Below, in pieces: positions 1 to 8,550 of a stretch of 64,000 nt of DNA; the first letter of the stretch is position 1, and every line of letters begins with the position of its first letter. Location: positions 8,089 to 72,088 of the forward strand of contig JBMOQP010000031.1 in NCBI GenBank assembly GCA_049322715.1, read 5' to 3'. The position numbers and the translations under genes were made by a program. The notes under the pieces were generated by a model that was given only the letters and a program-made list of their open reading frames with translations, did not search any database and was not told the origin of the DNA. Source of the stretch: Thiofaba sp049322715 (GTDB taxonomy: Bacteria; Pseudomonadota; Gammaproteobacteria; Halothiobacillales; Halothiobacillaceae).

Positions 1-141
1 GGGGACGAGATAGGCCTCGTCCTGGACGAAACCGATGGCAGCTGGATCGTCCTGCTCAAGCGCGGCAACTCGCAGGACGTCCTGTGCCGGATCGCCCAGA
101 AGCCGGGCCCCGAGCCGTTCCGCCAGCTCCCCTAGCCTCAC
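1..141 (-). CDS. lpxD: UDP-3-O-acylglucosamine N-acyltransferase LpxD, N-terminal fragment
   Basis: Only the first 47 codons are present; the gene runs off the left edge. The visible peptide begins with a GTG-coded residue followed by RLGELAERLGARLLGD, matching the start of the LpxD N-terminal uridine-binding domain. LpxD adds the second acyl chain to UDP-GlcN in lipid A synthesis. A GAGAGGGG ribosome-binding site lies just upstream of the GTG. The position directly after skp is the conserved bamA-skp-lpxD order. The assignment rests on a short fragment plus synteny. Confidence 0.75.
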   Translation of the reverse strand, partial: MRLGELAERLGARLLGDPAQDVLRVAALEQDDPAAIGFVQDEAYLVP

Positions 142-177
142 CGTGGAACCCCTCTCCCGATCTCGCCTGGAACCGGC

Positions 178-684
178 TTATTTAGCAGTCTGCAGACGAT
201 CGAGCACCTTGCTGGTGATGTCCACGTTCGGGCCGGCATAGACCACGCCGTCACTGAGGATCAGGTCATATTCGTCGGCCTTGGCCATCTCGTTGATCAC
301 CTGGAAGACGGTGCGCTGAAGCTTGGCGAGCTCCTCGTTCTTGCGCAGGTTCAGGTCGTCGCGGAATTCCGCCTGCTGGCGCTGCAGCTCGCGCATGCGG
401 CGGTTCAACTCGCGTTCCTGACGGGAACGCTCGGCCTCGCTCATGGCCGCGCCTTCGCGGCTCAGCTTCTGCTCCAGCGCCTGGGCGGCCTTCTGGTTTT
501 CCACCAGTTCGCGCTCGCGGGCGGAGAACTCCTTCTCCAGCTGCTTGCGCGCAGCCTCGGCCTGAGGTGCCTTGTCGAGCAGCATGGCCGAATTGACAAA
601 GCCGACTTTGAGTTCCTTGGCCCAGGCACTGCCAGATACGGCCAGGGCCAGGGCTGCGGCAATGAGGGCGGTCTGCTTGAACAC
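178..684 (-). CDS. skp: Periplasmic chaperone Skp (OmpH family)
   Basis: The product is a periplasmic holdase that carries unfolded outer-membrane proteins to the Bam complex. I chose the GTG at 684, giving 168 residues, because it is preceded by CGGAG and begins a classic signal peptide (FKQTALIAAALALAVSGSAWA, cleaved at about residue 22). The frame stays open further upstream but would start inside bamA. The mature part starts with KVGFVNSAMLLDKAP and continues as a long charged coiled coil (about 45-120) rich in Glu, Arg and Gln, as expected for the Skp tentacles. It lies 37 bp after bamA and is probably cotranscribed with it. Confidence 0.9.
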   Translation of the reverse strand: MFKQTALIAAALALAVSGSAWAKELKVGFVNSAMLLDKAPQAEAARKQLEKEFSARERELVENQKAAQALEQKLSREGAAMSEAERSRQERELNRRMRELQRQQAEFRDDLNLRKNEELAKLQRTVFQVINEMAKADEYDLILSDGVVYAGPNVDITSKVLDRLQTAK

Positions 685-721
685 GGTTGAACTCCGATCT
701 TGGGTTGGTTGGGTTGGGTGG

Positions 722-3037
722 TTAGAAACCGGCGCCGATGGCGAACTGGAACATCTGGGTGCGATCACCCGGCTTTTCGTTCAGCGGCTGGGCAAGGCTC
801 AGGGTCAGCGGGCCGATCGGGGAGAGCCAGATCAGCGACACGCCGGCGGACATGCGCAACTCGCCCGCCTCGAAGGCGTCATAGGACGAGAAGGCACTGC
901 CAATGTCGTAGAACAGGCCCATGCGCACGTTCTTGGCGCTCTCCTCGCCGAGGAAGGGCAGCGGGAAGATTAGCTCCGCGCCGCCGGCCAGCTTGAAGGC
1001 GCCGCCGAGCGGATCACCCTGGCTGTCGAGGGGGCCGATGCTGTAGTCCTCGTAGCCGCGCACCGAGCGAATGCCGCCCACGTAGTAGTTGCGGAACGGC
1101 GGCAGGGTCGTCTCCCTCGTGATGCCGTCCTTGTCGACGTAGCTGTAAGCCTTGCCGTAGCTGTCGCCATAACCTGCCACGGCACCGAGCTTGAACACGT
1201 AGTTGGTGGTCAGGCTGAAGTAGTGGTCGTGGCTCAGATTGGCCTTGTAGTACTCGAGCCCGCTGCCCGGCACCGCCACCTCCAGGCTCGCCAGGCTGTA
1301 GCCGCCGCGGTTGGGGAAGACGGCACGGTCGCGCGTGTCGCGATACCAGCTCGGGGTCAGGGTGTAGAAGTTGTAATCCTCCTCCTTGACCCAGTCGGGC
1401 GATCGATCGGTGCGCTTGAGCCGGCTGTGGTCGAGCCCGACCGCCAGGCGCACGCCGGTGTACTCCGACAGCGGGATGCCGAACTTCACATCGCCGCCGT
1501 AGGAGTCCATCAGGTAGCGGCTGAGGCTGGCCTCCGCGGCGTCGGTCTCCTTGAAGTAGACGCTGAAGCCGCGGCTCACCCCGTCCACCGTCCAGTAGGG
1601 ATTGAGGTAGGAGAGGCTGTAGATGTTGCGCACGCCGCTGCGCTCGAGGTTGAGCGAGACATTGTTGCCGGTGCCGAGGAAGTTGGCCTGCGACAGCCCC
1701 AGGCTCAGCAGGATGCCTTCGGACTGCGAATAACCCGCGCCGATGCTGAAGCTGCCGGAGAGGCGCTCGGTCACGCCCACGTTCAGGTCAACCTGGTCGG
1801 CCGCTCCGGGAACCGGCTTGGTCTCGATGGAGGCGGATTCGACATAGCTCAGGCGCTGCAGGCGCTCCTTGGAGCGCTCGACCTTCTCGCCGGAGAACCA
1901 GGCGCCCTCCATCTGGCGCATCTCGCGGCGGAACACTTCCTCGTCGGTGTTGTAGTTGCCGGCGATGTTGATACGGCGCACGTAGACGCGCTTGCCCGGA
2001 TCGACGTACAGGGTCAGCTTGACCTTCCTGTTGGCCTCGTCCAGCTCGGGCACCGGGTTGACGTTGGCGAAGGCATAGCCTTCGTTGCCCAGGCGCTTGA
2101 CCAGCGCGCCCGTGCTCTCGGTCAGGGCCTTGCGCGAAAAGCGTTCACCGGCCTTGACGGTAACCAGTCTGCGCATCTCGTCCTCGGGCAGGATCATGTT
2201 GCCGGCGAAGCCGACCTCGCTGACGCTGTACTGCTCGCCCTCGGTGATGCCGATGCTGATGTGGATGTCCTTGCGGTCCGGAGAGATGGAGACCTGGGTC
2301 GAGTCGACGTTGAACTTGAGATAGCCGCGGTCGAGGTAGAACGAGCGCAGCTTCTCCAGGTCCGCAGCCAGTTTCTGGCGCGAATACTGGTCGCGATCGG
2401 AGAAAAACTGGTACCAGGAGGTCGGCCCGAGATCGAACTGTTTGAGCAGCTCCTTCTCGCTGAAGTCCTTGTTGCCGACGATGTTGATGGTGCGGATGCT
2501 GGCCGGGGTGCCCTCGAGAATCTCCACCTCCAGCGCGACGCGGTTGCCATCGAGCTCGGTCTGCTTGGTGTCCACGCGCACGCCGTACAGGCCCATGCTG
2601 AAGTAGAGACGCTGCAGTTCCTGCTCCATCTGCTCGAGGGCCTGGCGGTTCAGCACCCGCCCCTTGGCGAGTCCGGCGGACTTGAGCGATTTCTCGAGGT
2701 CGGCCTTCTCGACCTTGTCGTTGCCGGTGATCGTCAGCTCGCCGATAGTCGGCAGCTCCTCCACCTGGACCACCAGCACGTCGCCGCGCCGTGCGACATC
2801 GACACGACGGAAGAAGCCGGTCTTGTACAGCTCCTGGATCACGCGGGTGCTGTCCACCTCGGCGAACGTGTCGCCGACGCGGTAGGGCAGATAGGTGAAG
2901 ACGGTGCCCGAAGCGATGTTCTGAAGCCCCTGCACCTCGATGTCCCGCAGGGTGAACGTCGAGGCGGGGTCTGCTGCCTGGGCGGAGAGTGCGACACCAA
3001 GGGCCAGCGGCAGGATCGAGCGGGCGAACATCTTCAT
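722..3037 (-). CDS. bamA: Outer membrane protein assembly factor BamA
   Basis: BamA is the central, essential insertase of the BAM complex, folding beta-barrel proteins into the outer membrane. The 771 residues comprise a signal peptide (1-21, ending AQA), five POTRA repeats (about 25-425, each with GN or GxxxF signatures) and a 16-strand barrel. The invariant loop-6 VRGY motif lies at about 659-662, and the protein ends in Phe, the usual outer-membrane C-terminal signal. Length is close to the family norm of about 800. The gene sits between rseP and its chaperone skp, the conserved envelope-biogenesis order. The ATG has only a weak ribosome-binding site. Confidence 0.97.
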   Translation of the reverse strand: MKMFARSILPLALGVALSAQAADPASTFTLRDIEVQGLQNIASGTVFTYLPYRVGDTFAEVDSTRVIQELYKTGFFRRVDVARRGDVLVVQVEELPTIGELTITGNDKVEKADLEKSLKSAGLAKGRVLNRQALEQMEQELQRLYFSMGLYGVRVDTKQTELDGNRVALEVEILEGTPASIRTINIVGNKDFSEKELLKQFDLGPTSWYQFFSDRDQYSRQKLAADLEKLRSFYLDRGYLKFNVDSTQVSISPDRKDIHISIGITEGEQYSVSEVGFAGNMILPEDEMRRLVTVKAGERFSRKALTESTGALVKRLGNEGYAFANVNPVPELDEANRKVKLTLYVDPGKRVYVRRINIAGNYNTDEEVFRREMRQMEGAWFSGEKVERSKERLQRLSYVESASIETKPVPGAADQVDLNVGVTERLSGSFSIGAGYSQSEGILLSLGLSQANFLGTGNNVSLNLERSGVRNIYSLSYLNPYWTVDGVSRGFSVYFKETDAAEASLSRYLMDSYGGDVKFGIPLSEYTGVRLAVGLDHSRLKRTDRSPDWVKEEDYNFYTLTPSWYRDTRDRAVFPNRGGYSLASLEVAVPGSGLEYYKANLSHDHYFSLTTNYVFKLGAVAGYGDSYGKAYSYVDKDGITRETTLPPFRNYYVGGIRSVRGYEDYSIGPLDSQGDPLGGAFKLAGGAELIFPLPFLGEESAKNVRMGLFYDIGSAFSSYDAFEAGELRMSAGVSLIWLSPIGPLTLSLAQPLNEKPGDRTQMFQFAIGAGF

Positions 3038-3076
3038 GAATTGTCAGGGTCCAAAAAGGGCGGTGTCGTTGCAGGC

Positions 3077-4435
3077 CTAGAAGAAAAGCCGTGTCAGGTC
3101 GTTGAAAAGGGCCAGTGCCATCAGCGCAAGCAGCAGACTCATGCCGACGCGCTGAGCGAGCATCTGCGCCTGGTCCGACAACGGCCGGCCGCGCAAAACC
3201 TCGATAAGATAAAACAACAGGTGCCCGCCATCCAGTACGGGAACGGGCAACAGGTTGAGAATCGCAAGGCTCAGGCTTACAAGGGCGAGGAAAGCGAGAA
3301 AGCTGGACAGGCCAAGCACCAGGCTGCGGCCGGCGATATCGGCGATGCCGAGCGGCCCGCTGATGGTCTCGAGTGTGGCCTCGCCGGTGAGCATCTTGCC
3401 CATCACCCGCAGGCTGAGCACGCCCATGTCCCACGTGCGCGAGAAACCCGCCTGGATCGCCTCCAGCAAGCCGAGGCGCTCAACCACCAGCAGGCGCCCC
3501 CGCACTTCATCGGGGATATCGACCCCGAAGGCGGCCCCGGCATAGCCGACCACTTCGCCGTTGTGCCGGCGCGTGCCGGGTATCACGCTGACGGTCTGAG
3601 GTCGGCCATCGCGCAGGATGTCGAGCTCCACTCGCTCGCCGGCATGCTGGCGGATGGCCTCCACCAGCTCGCTGGCGCGAGAGATCGGCACGCCCCCCGC
3701 CCCGGTCACCACGTCGTCGACCCTCAGGCCGGCCAGGGCCGCCGCGGCGCCCTCCTCCACCCGACGCACGATGATGCTCCCGCGCGGTTCCCAAGGACGC
3801 AGGCCAAGGCGCGCGAGCGGGTCATCGGTACCCATGAGCAGACCATACGGCGCGCCGGGCAGTTCGACCGTGCGTTCGAACCCCTGCTCGCGGACGCGCA
3901 GCTGGATGGGCTGGTCTCCCGTCGCCGCATCCAGCGCCGCGACGCGCAGGGCATCGAAGGTGCGCACCGGGCGCCCATTGACCGCCAGCACCTCCGCCTC
4001 ACCCCGCAGCCCTGCCTGTGCTGCCGGGGTCGCGGCGGCGGGGACATCGAGGATCGGCGCAAGCCCGGTGACCCCGACCATGTACATGAGGGCATAGGCG
4101 ACGACGGCGAAGACAAGGTTCGCGGCCGGCCCCGCGGCTACGATCGCGGCGCGCTTGCCGACGCCCTGCCGGTCGAAGGCCCGGTGCGCCTCGGCCGGGT
4201 CCACCGGACCCTCCCGCCCATCGAGCATCTTGACGTAGCCACCGAAGGGCAAGCTGCCAAGGACGTATTCGGTCTCCCCCCTGCGCCAGCTGCGCAGCGG
4301 GCGACCGAAGCCGATGGAGAAGCGCAGCACCTTGACGCCGAGTCGGCGCGCCACCCAGAAGTGGCCCCACTCGTGCACCGCGACCAGCAGGCCGACCGCG
4401 AGGATGAAGCCGAGGATGCTGGCCAGAAGGTGCAT
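3077..4435 (-). CDS. rseP: Site-2 zinc metalloprotease RseP
   Basis: This is an inner-membrane intramembrane protease that, in E. coli, cleaves anti-sigma factor RseA after DegS to release sigma-E; it also removes remnant signal peptides. The 452 residues carry the zinc motif HEWGH at residues 21-25 in the first membrane segment and the second active-site motif LDGGH at about 401-405. Two PDZ domains lie between (about 115-300), followed by two C-terminal helices. The start codon overlaps the dxr stop by one base (TGATG), so translation is probably coupled. The neighbours bamA and skp belong to the same envelope function. Confidence 0.95.
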   Translation of the reverse strand: MHLLASILGFILAVGLLVAVHEWGHFWVARRLGVKVLRFSIGFGRPLRSWRRGETEYVLGSLPFGGYVKMLDGREGPVDPAEAHRAFDRQGVGKRAAIVAAGPAANLVFAVVAYALMYMVGVTGLAPILDVPAAATPAAQAGLRGEAEVLAVNGRPVRTFDALRVAALDAATGDQPIQLRVREQGFERTVELPGAPYGLLMGTDDPLARLGLRPWEPRGSIIVRRVEEGAAAALAGLRVDDVVTGAGGVPISRASELVEAIRQHAGERVELDILRDGRPQTVSVIPGTRRHNGEVVGYAGAAFGVDIPDEVRGRLLVVERLGLLEAIQAGFSRTWDMGVLSLRVMGKMLTGEATLETISGPLGIADIAGRSLVLGLSSFLAFLALVSLSLAILNLLPVPVLDGGHLLFYLIEVLRGRPLSDQAQMLAQRVGMSLLLALMALALFNDLTRLFF

Positions 4436-5634
4436 CAGAGACTCTCCCCGTGCGCCGCGATCCAGCGCGCGGCAAGCTCGCGCGCATCAAGGTCCGACCT
4501 GAATACGGCATCCAGGGTGTCGGCCGCGACGGAGGGGGCCTGCTCGAGGACCGCCTCGATCAGGGCCGGGATCTGCGTGAAGCGCAGGCGGCGTGCAAGG
4601 AAGCCCTCCACCGCCACCTCGTTGGCGGCGTTGAGCACGGCCGGCGCGACCCCGCCCTGATGCAGGGCATCGAAGGCCAGGCGCAGGCAAGGAAATCGCG
4701 AGAGGTCAGGCTGTTCGAACTGCAATGCCGCCACCCGGGTGAGGTCGAGCCGGCCAACGCCGGACTCGACCCGCTCCGGCCAACTCAGCGCATGGGCGAT
4801 GGGCGTGCGCATGTCCGGCAGCCCCATCTGGGCAAGGACAGAACCGTCGCTGTAGGAGACCATCGAGTGGACAATGCTCTGCGGATGAACCAGCACGCGG
4901 ATGCGCTCGGGCGGGACATCGAACAACCAGCGAGCCTCGATGACCTCAAGCCCCTTGTTCATCAGTGTGGCGGAATCCACGGAGATCTTGCGCCCCATCG
5001 ACCAGTTGGGGTGGGCGCAGGCCTCCTCGGGCGTAACATAAGCGAGCCGCTCGGCCGGACGCTGGCGGAAGGGGCCGCCCGAGGCAGTCAGGATCAGCTC
5101 ACTCACGCCGAGTTCGGCATGGCGCACGGCATCCGGCCGCGGCAGGCACTGGAACAGGGCGTTGTGTTCGGAATCCAGCGGCAGCAGGGTTGCGCCATGG
5201 CGCTCCACCTCCTCCATGAACAGGGCGCCGGACATGACCAGCGCCTCCTTGTTGGCGAGCAGCACGCGCTTGCCTCCGCGCACGGCCGCAAGGGCTGGCC
5301 GCAGGCCGGCGGCACCGACGATGGCCGCCACCACGATGGGACTCCCCGCGTCAGCCGCGATCTCCTCCATGCCCTGGCCGCCTTCGAACACATCGATGGC
5401 GAGCCCCTCGGCCTTCAGCATGGCGCGCAGGCGCTCCGCCGCCGCGGCCTCCCCCATGGCCACGCACCGCGGACGGAACTCCCGGCAGGCGGCCAGCATG
5501 CCATCCACGTCGCGGCAGGCGCCGAGCGACTCGACCCGCCAGCGCCCCGGATGGCGACGCAGCACGTCGAGCGTGCTCTGGCCGATGGAGCCGGTCGCCC
5601 CGAGGATGCAGACCCCCTGCCCGTGATCAGCCAT
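4435..5634 (-). CDS. dxr: 1-deoxy-D-xylulose 5-phosphate reductoisomerase
   Basis: Dxr (IspC) catalyses the first committed step of the MEP isoprenoid pathway, converting DXP to MEP with NADPH. The 399 residues begin with the nucleotide-binding glycine motif GATGSIG (about 12-18). They contain LDSEHNALFQ, with the metal-ligand acidic residues, and SGGPFRQ and HPNWSMGRKISVDSATLMNK, the substrate-binding and flexible-loop signatures. The start overlaps the cdsA stop by 8 bp and the stop overlaps the rseP start. The pathway feeds the undecaprenyl carrier made by the nearby uppS. Confidence 0.97.
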   Translation of the reverse strand: MADHGQGVCILGATGSIGQSTLDVLRRHPGRWRVESLGACRDVDGMLAACREFRPRCVAMGEAAAAERLRAMLKAEGLAIDVFEGGQGMEEIAADAGSPIVVAAIVGAAGLRPALAAVRGGKRVLLANKEALVMSGALFMEEVERHGATLLPLDSEHNALFQCLPRPDAVRHAELGVSELILTASGGPFRQRPAERLAYVTPEEACAHPNWSMGRKISVDSATLMNKGLEVIEARWLFDVPPERIRVLVHPQSIVHSMVSYSDGSVLAQMGLPDMRTPIAHALSWPERVESGVGRLDLTRVAALQFEQPDLSRFPCLRLAFDALHQGGVAPAVLNAANEVAVEGFLARRLRFTQIPALIEAVLEQAPSVAADTLDAVFRSDLDARELAARWIAAHGESL

Positions 5635-6439
5635 GCAACACCCCCAGCTGCAGCAGGCCGAAGGCCATCAGCGGCGCGGCGGCCAGCAGGCTGTCGACCC
5701 GATCGAACATGCCGCCGTGGCCCGGCAGCAGCGCCCCGCTGTCCTTCACGCCAGCCTCGCGCTTGAGCTGGCTCTCATGCAGGTCGCCCATGACCGAAAT
5801 CAGGGTGACGGCGAACAGGAGCAGCAGCCAGGGCAGCAGCGGCAGGGCGGCATAGGGCGCGGCGGCATGCGCCGCCCAGCCCGCCAGCAGGACGGCAACG
5901 AGCGCCCCGGCCACCCCCTCGACCGTCTTGCCGGGGCTGATCGCGGGGGCAAGCTTGTGGCGGCCGAAGCGGCGGCCGCTGAAGTAGGCGGCGCTGTCCG
6001 CCACCCACACCACCATGAAGGTGGCCAACACCCACAAGGCCCCGTCCGGCAGGTTGCGAAGGGCATCCAGCGCCAGCCAGGCCGGCCACAGGACCAGGGG
6101 CGCGAGGGCAAGCTTGTAGGCGCGTCCGTGCACGAAGGTGGGGGCACGCGCGCCGAGCACCAGGCGGACGCTGAGCAGCAGCCAAAGCAGCACGGCCGCG
6201 CCGAGCATCCAGCCGAGCGCGCCGTCGAGCATGAGCAGGGGGATGCCGCCGAGGGTGAGGAGCAAGGCAAACGCAAGACGGGCGCGCCCCGCAAGCTGGG
6301 CCAGTGCCGCCCACTCGTGGGCGGTGGTGAACACCACCAGCCCCACCAGCGCCGCAAACCCCGTGCGGGGCAGGAAGAGCAGCGCGGGGATGAGAATGCC
6401 CGCGAGCACCAGCGCGGTGAGGATGCGTTGCCTAAGCAC
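5627..6439 (-). CDS. cdsA: Phosphatidate cytidylyltransferase CdsA
   Basis: CdsA activates phosphatidic acid with CTP to give CDP-diacylglycerol, the precursor of all membrane phospholipids. I chose the GTG at 6439 (270 residues) because GGAG lies about 8 bases upstream inside uppS and the product then starts LRQRILTALVLAGILIP, a normal first membrane helix. The frame is open further upstream, but that extension is not CdsA-like. There are seven to eight hydrophobic helices, and the CDP-transferase signature appears near the C terminus (GDLHESQLKREAGVKDSG followed by GGMFDRVDSL). It overlaps the end of uppS by 8 bp and the start of dxr by 8 bp. Confidence 0.95.
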   Translation of the reverse strand: MLRQRILTALVLAGILIPALLFLPRTGFAALVGLVVFTTAHEWAALAQLAGRARLAFALLLTLGGIPLLMLDGALGWMLGAAVLLWLLLSVRLVLGARAPTFVHGRAYKLALAPLVLWPAWLALDALRNLPDGALWVLATFMVVWVADSAAYFSGRRFGRHKLAPAISPGKTVEGVAGALVAVLLAGWAAHAAAPYAALPLLPWLLLLFAVTLISVMGDLHESQLKREAGVKDSGALLPGHGGMFDRVDSLLAAAPLMAFGLLQLGVLHG

Positions 6440-7178
6440 GGACGGGCTCCTGGAGTTGCGCCGAGGTCTGGCCGAAACGGCGCTCGCGCCTGGCATACCA
6501 GGCGATGGCGCGGTCGATCTCGGCGGCGTTGAAGTCCGGCCACAGCACCGGGGTGAAGTACAGCTCGGCATAGGCGAGCTGCCAGAGGAGGAAATTGCTG
6601 ACGCGCTGCTCGCCGCCGGTGCGGATCAGCAGGTCCGGCTCGGGCAGGTCGCTCAATGCGAGCCGCCCCGCGAGGGTGGCCTCGTCGACGGCCGCGAGGG
6701 GGAGCCGGCCGGCCGCCACATCCTCCGCCAGGGCGCGCGCGGCCTGGGCGATGTCCCAGCGTCCGCCGTAGTTGACGGCCACCACCAGGGTCATGCGCTC
6801 GTTGCCGGCAGTGAGCGCCTCCGCCTCGGCCATGCGTGCCTGCAGGGCAGGCTCGAAACGGCCGCGCTCGCCGACGAAACGCAGACGGACGCCCGCTTCG
6901 TGCAGACGGCGGACTTCGCGTCGCAGGGACTGGACGAACAACTTCATCAGGGCGCCGACCTCGGACGAGGGGCGGCGCCAGTTTTCGCTCGAGAAGGCGA
7001 ACACGGTGAGCACCCGGACCCCGCGCTCGACGCAGGCGCGCACGGTGGCGCGCAAGGCGGTGGCGCCCCGGCGATGGCCGAGCACGCGCGGATAACCGCG
7101 CTGTTCGGCCCAGCGGCCGTTGCCATCCATGATGATGGCAACGTGGACCGGAACCTCGATCTGGGCTGGGAGGGACAT
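6432..7178 (-). CDS. uppS: Undecaprenyl diphosphate synthase UppS
   Basis: This cis-prenyltransferase condenses FPP with eight IPP units to make C55-PP, the lipid carrier for peptidoglycan and O-antigen. The 248 residues contain the signature IIMDGNGRWAEQRG (catalytic Asp at about 18), GHRRGA, FAFSSENWRRP and the C-terminal DLLIRTGGEQRVSNFLLWQ with the expected Arg and Ser residues. Length equals the family norm. It lies between frr and cdsA in the conserved frr-uppS-cdsA-dxr order, linking isoprenoid synthesis to its use in the envelope. Confidence 0.97.
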   Translation of the reverse strand: MSLPAQIEVPVHVAIIMDGNGRWAEQRGYPRVLGHRRGATALRATVRACVERGVRVLTVFAFSSENWRRPSSEVGALMKLFVQSLRREVRRLHEAGVRLRFVGERGRFEPALQARMAEAEALTAGNERMTLVVAVNYGGRWDIAQAARALAEDVAAGRLPLAAVDEATLAGRLALSDLPEPDLLIRTGGEQRVSNFLLWQLAYAELYFTPVLWPDFNAAEIDRAIAWYARRERRFGQTSAQLQEPVRA

Positions 7179-7200
7179 GGGAAGGACGATGAGGAGGCGA

Positions 7201-7758
7201 TCAGACCTCCATCAGTTCCTTCTCCTTGGCGGCAAGCACGGCATCGACATCAGCGACATACTTGTCGGTCAGCTTCTGCACCAGGTCCTGGCCGCGACGC
7301 TCGTCGTCCTCGCTGATCTCCTTGTCCTTCAGCAGCGTCTTGAGCATGCCGTTGGCATCGCGGCGGATGTTGCGAATGGCCACCTTGGCGTTCTCGCCCT
7401 CGTGGCGTACCACTTTCACCAGATCGCGGCGGCGCTCCTCGGTCAGCGGCGGCATCGGCACGCGGATGACCATGCCCGCGCTCATCGGGTTGAGCCCAAG
7501 ATCGGAGGTCATGATAGCCTTCTCGATCTTGCCCACCATGTCCTTCTCCCAAGGGGAAACGGTCAGGCTGCGCGCGTCCTCGGCCACGATCTTGGCCACC
7601 TGGGACAGCGGCACGTCCTGGCCGTAGTACTCGACCTTCACGTGGTCGAGAATGGACGGATGAGCGCGCCCCGTGCGCAGCTTGCTCAACTCAGTCTTCA
7701 GCGCATCGAGGCTCTTGCCCATGCGCTGCTCGGCGTCTTTGCGAATGTCGTCGATCAT
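7201..7758 (-). CDS. frr: Ribosome recycling factor
   Basis: RRF splits post-termination 70S ribosomes together with EF-G. The product has 185 residues, the usual size, with signature stretches LRTGRAHPSILD, SLTVSPWEK and NPMSAGMVIRVPMPPLTEERR, ending in the long helix of the three-helix bundle (LLKDKEISEDDERRGQDLVQ). I chose the ATG at 7758, which overlaps the pyrH stop as ATGA, over a longer upstream extension of the frame that runs antisense-like through pyrH. Translation is probably coupled to pyrH. Confidence 0.97.
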   Translation of the reverse strand: MIDDIRKDAEQRMGKSLDALKTELSKLRTGRAHPSILDHVKVEYYGQDVPLSQVAKIVAEDARSLTVSPWEKDMVGKIEKAIMTSDLGLNPMSAGMVIRVPMPPLTEERRRDLVKVVRHEGENAKVAIRNIRRDANGMLKTLLKDKEISEDDERRGQDLVQKLTDKYVADVDAVLAAKEKELMEV

Positions 7759-8492
7759 GCTTGGTTCTCCCGAGTGACCAGGGTGCCGACCCGCTCGCCC
7801 GCCACCAGGCGCGTGAGCAGGCCGGGAACATTGATGTCCGCCACCATCAGCGGCAGGTTGTTGTCGCGGCAAAGCACCAGAGCCGTGGCGTCCATCACGC
7901 CCAGCTGGCGGTTGATCGCCTCGTCGTAGGTCAGGTGATCGTAGCGGCGCGCATCCGGGTTCTTGCGCGGGTCGCTGTCGTATACCCCGTCGACCTTGGT
8001 CGCCTTGACCAGCAGGTCCGCGCCGACCTCGATCGCGCGCAGGCTGCCCGCCGTGTCGGTGGTGAAGAAGGGGTTGCCGGTGCCGGCGGCGAAGATGACG
8101 ATGCGGCCCTTTTCCAGATGGCGCACCGCGCGGCGGCGGATGTAGTCCTCGCACACCTGGTGCATGGACAGGCCGGACATGACGCGGCAGTGCCCGCCCA
8201 GGCGCTCGATGGCGTCCTGCATCGCCAGGGCGTTCATCACCGTGGCCAGCATGCCCATGTGGTCACCTGTCACGCGGTCCATGCCACCCTCGGCCAGCCC
8301 CGCGCCCCGGAAGATGTTGCCGCCGCCGATGACCAGCGCGACCTCGACACCCAGCGCATGCAGGGCGATGACGTCCTCGGCCAGGCGCTTGATGACGGCC
8401 GGGTCGATCCCGTAGTCGAATTCCCCCATCAGCGCCTCGCCACTCAGCTTGAGAAGAACACGACGGTAATGAAGGGGTTTCGCTTGCATCAT
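7755..8492 (-). CDS. pyrH: Uridylate kinase PyrH
   Basis: PyrH (UMP kinase of the amino-acid kinase fold) phosphorylates UMP to UDP and is hexameric and GTP-regulated in Gammaproteobacteria. Visible motifs are LLKLSGEALMG, VIGGGNIFRGA, GDHMGMLATVMN and AAGTGNPFFTTDTA, all typical. ATG codons at 8492 and 8489 are both possible; AGG lies 5 bases before the first. A GTG at 8498 is also in frame but unlikely. The stop overlaps frr by 4 bp. The rpsB-tsf-pyrH-frr order is strongly conserved. Confidence 0.96.
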   Translation of the reverse strand: MMQAKPLHYRRVLLKLSGEALMGEFDYGIDPAVIKRLAEDVIALHALGVEVALVIGGGNIFRGAGLAEGGMDRVTGDHMGMLATVMNALAMQDAIERLGGHCRVMSGLSMHQVCEDYIRRRAVRHLEKGRIVIFAAGTGNPFFTTDTAGSLRAIEVGADLLVKATKVDGVYDSDPRKNPDARRYDHLTYDEAINRQLGVMDATALVLCRDNNLPLMVADINVPGLLTRLVAGERVGTLVTRENQA

Positions 8493-8520
8493 GCACACCT
8501 GACGGAGTTAGGGAATATGG

Positions 8521-8541
8521 GGCCCCGGCAAAACCGGGGCC
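8521..8541 (-). terminator. GC hairpin between tsf and pyrH, possible weak attenuator
   Basis: GGCCCCGG and CCGGGGCC form a perfect 8-bp stem around a CAAAA loop in the short tsf-pyrH gap. On the minus strand the stem is followed by CCATATTCC rather than a T run, so full Rho-independent termination is doubtful. It may lower pyrH-frr expression relative to tsf or stabilise the tsf mRNA end. Confidence 0.4.
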
Positions 8542-8550
8542 GGGGGCGGA

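Noticed and set aside
1223..4660. An open frame of 1145 codons on the plus strand across bamA and rseP
   Set aside because: It is antisense to two certain genes, has a composition typical of a GC-rich shadow frame (Ala, Gly, Arg, His repeats) and no recognisable domain.
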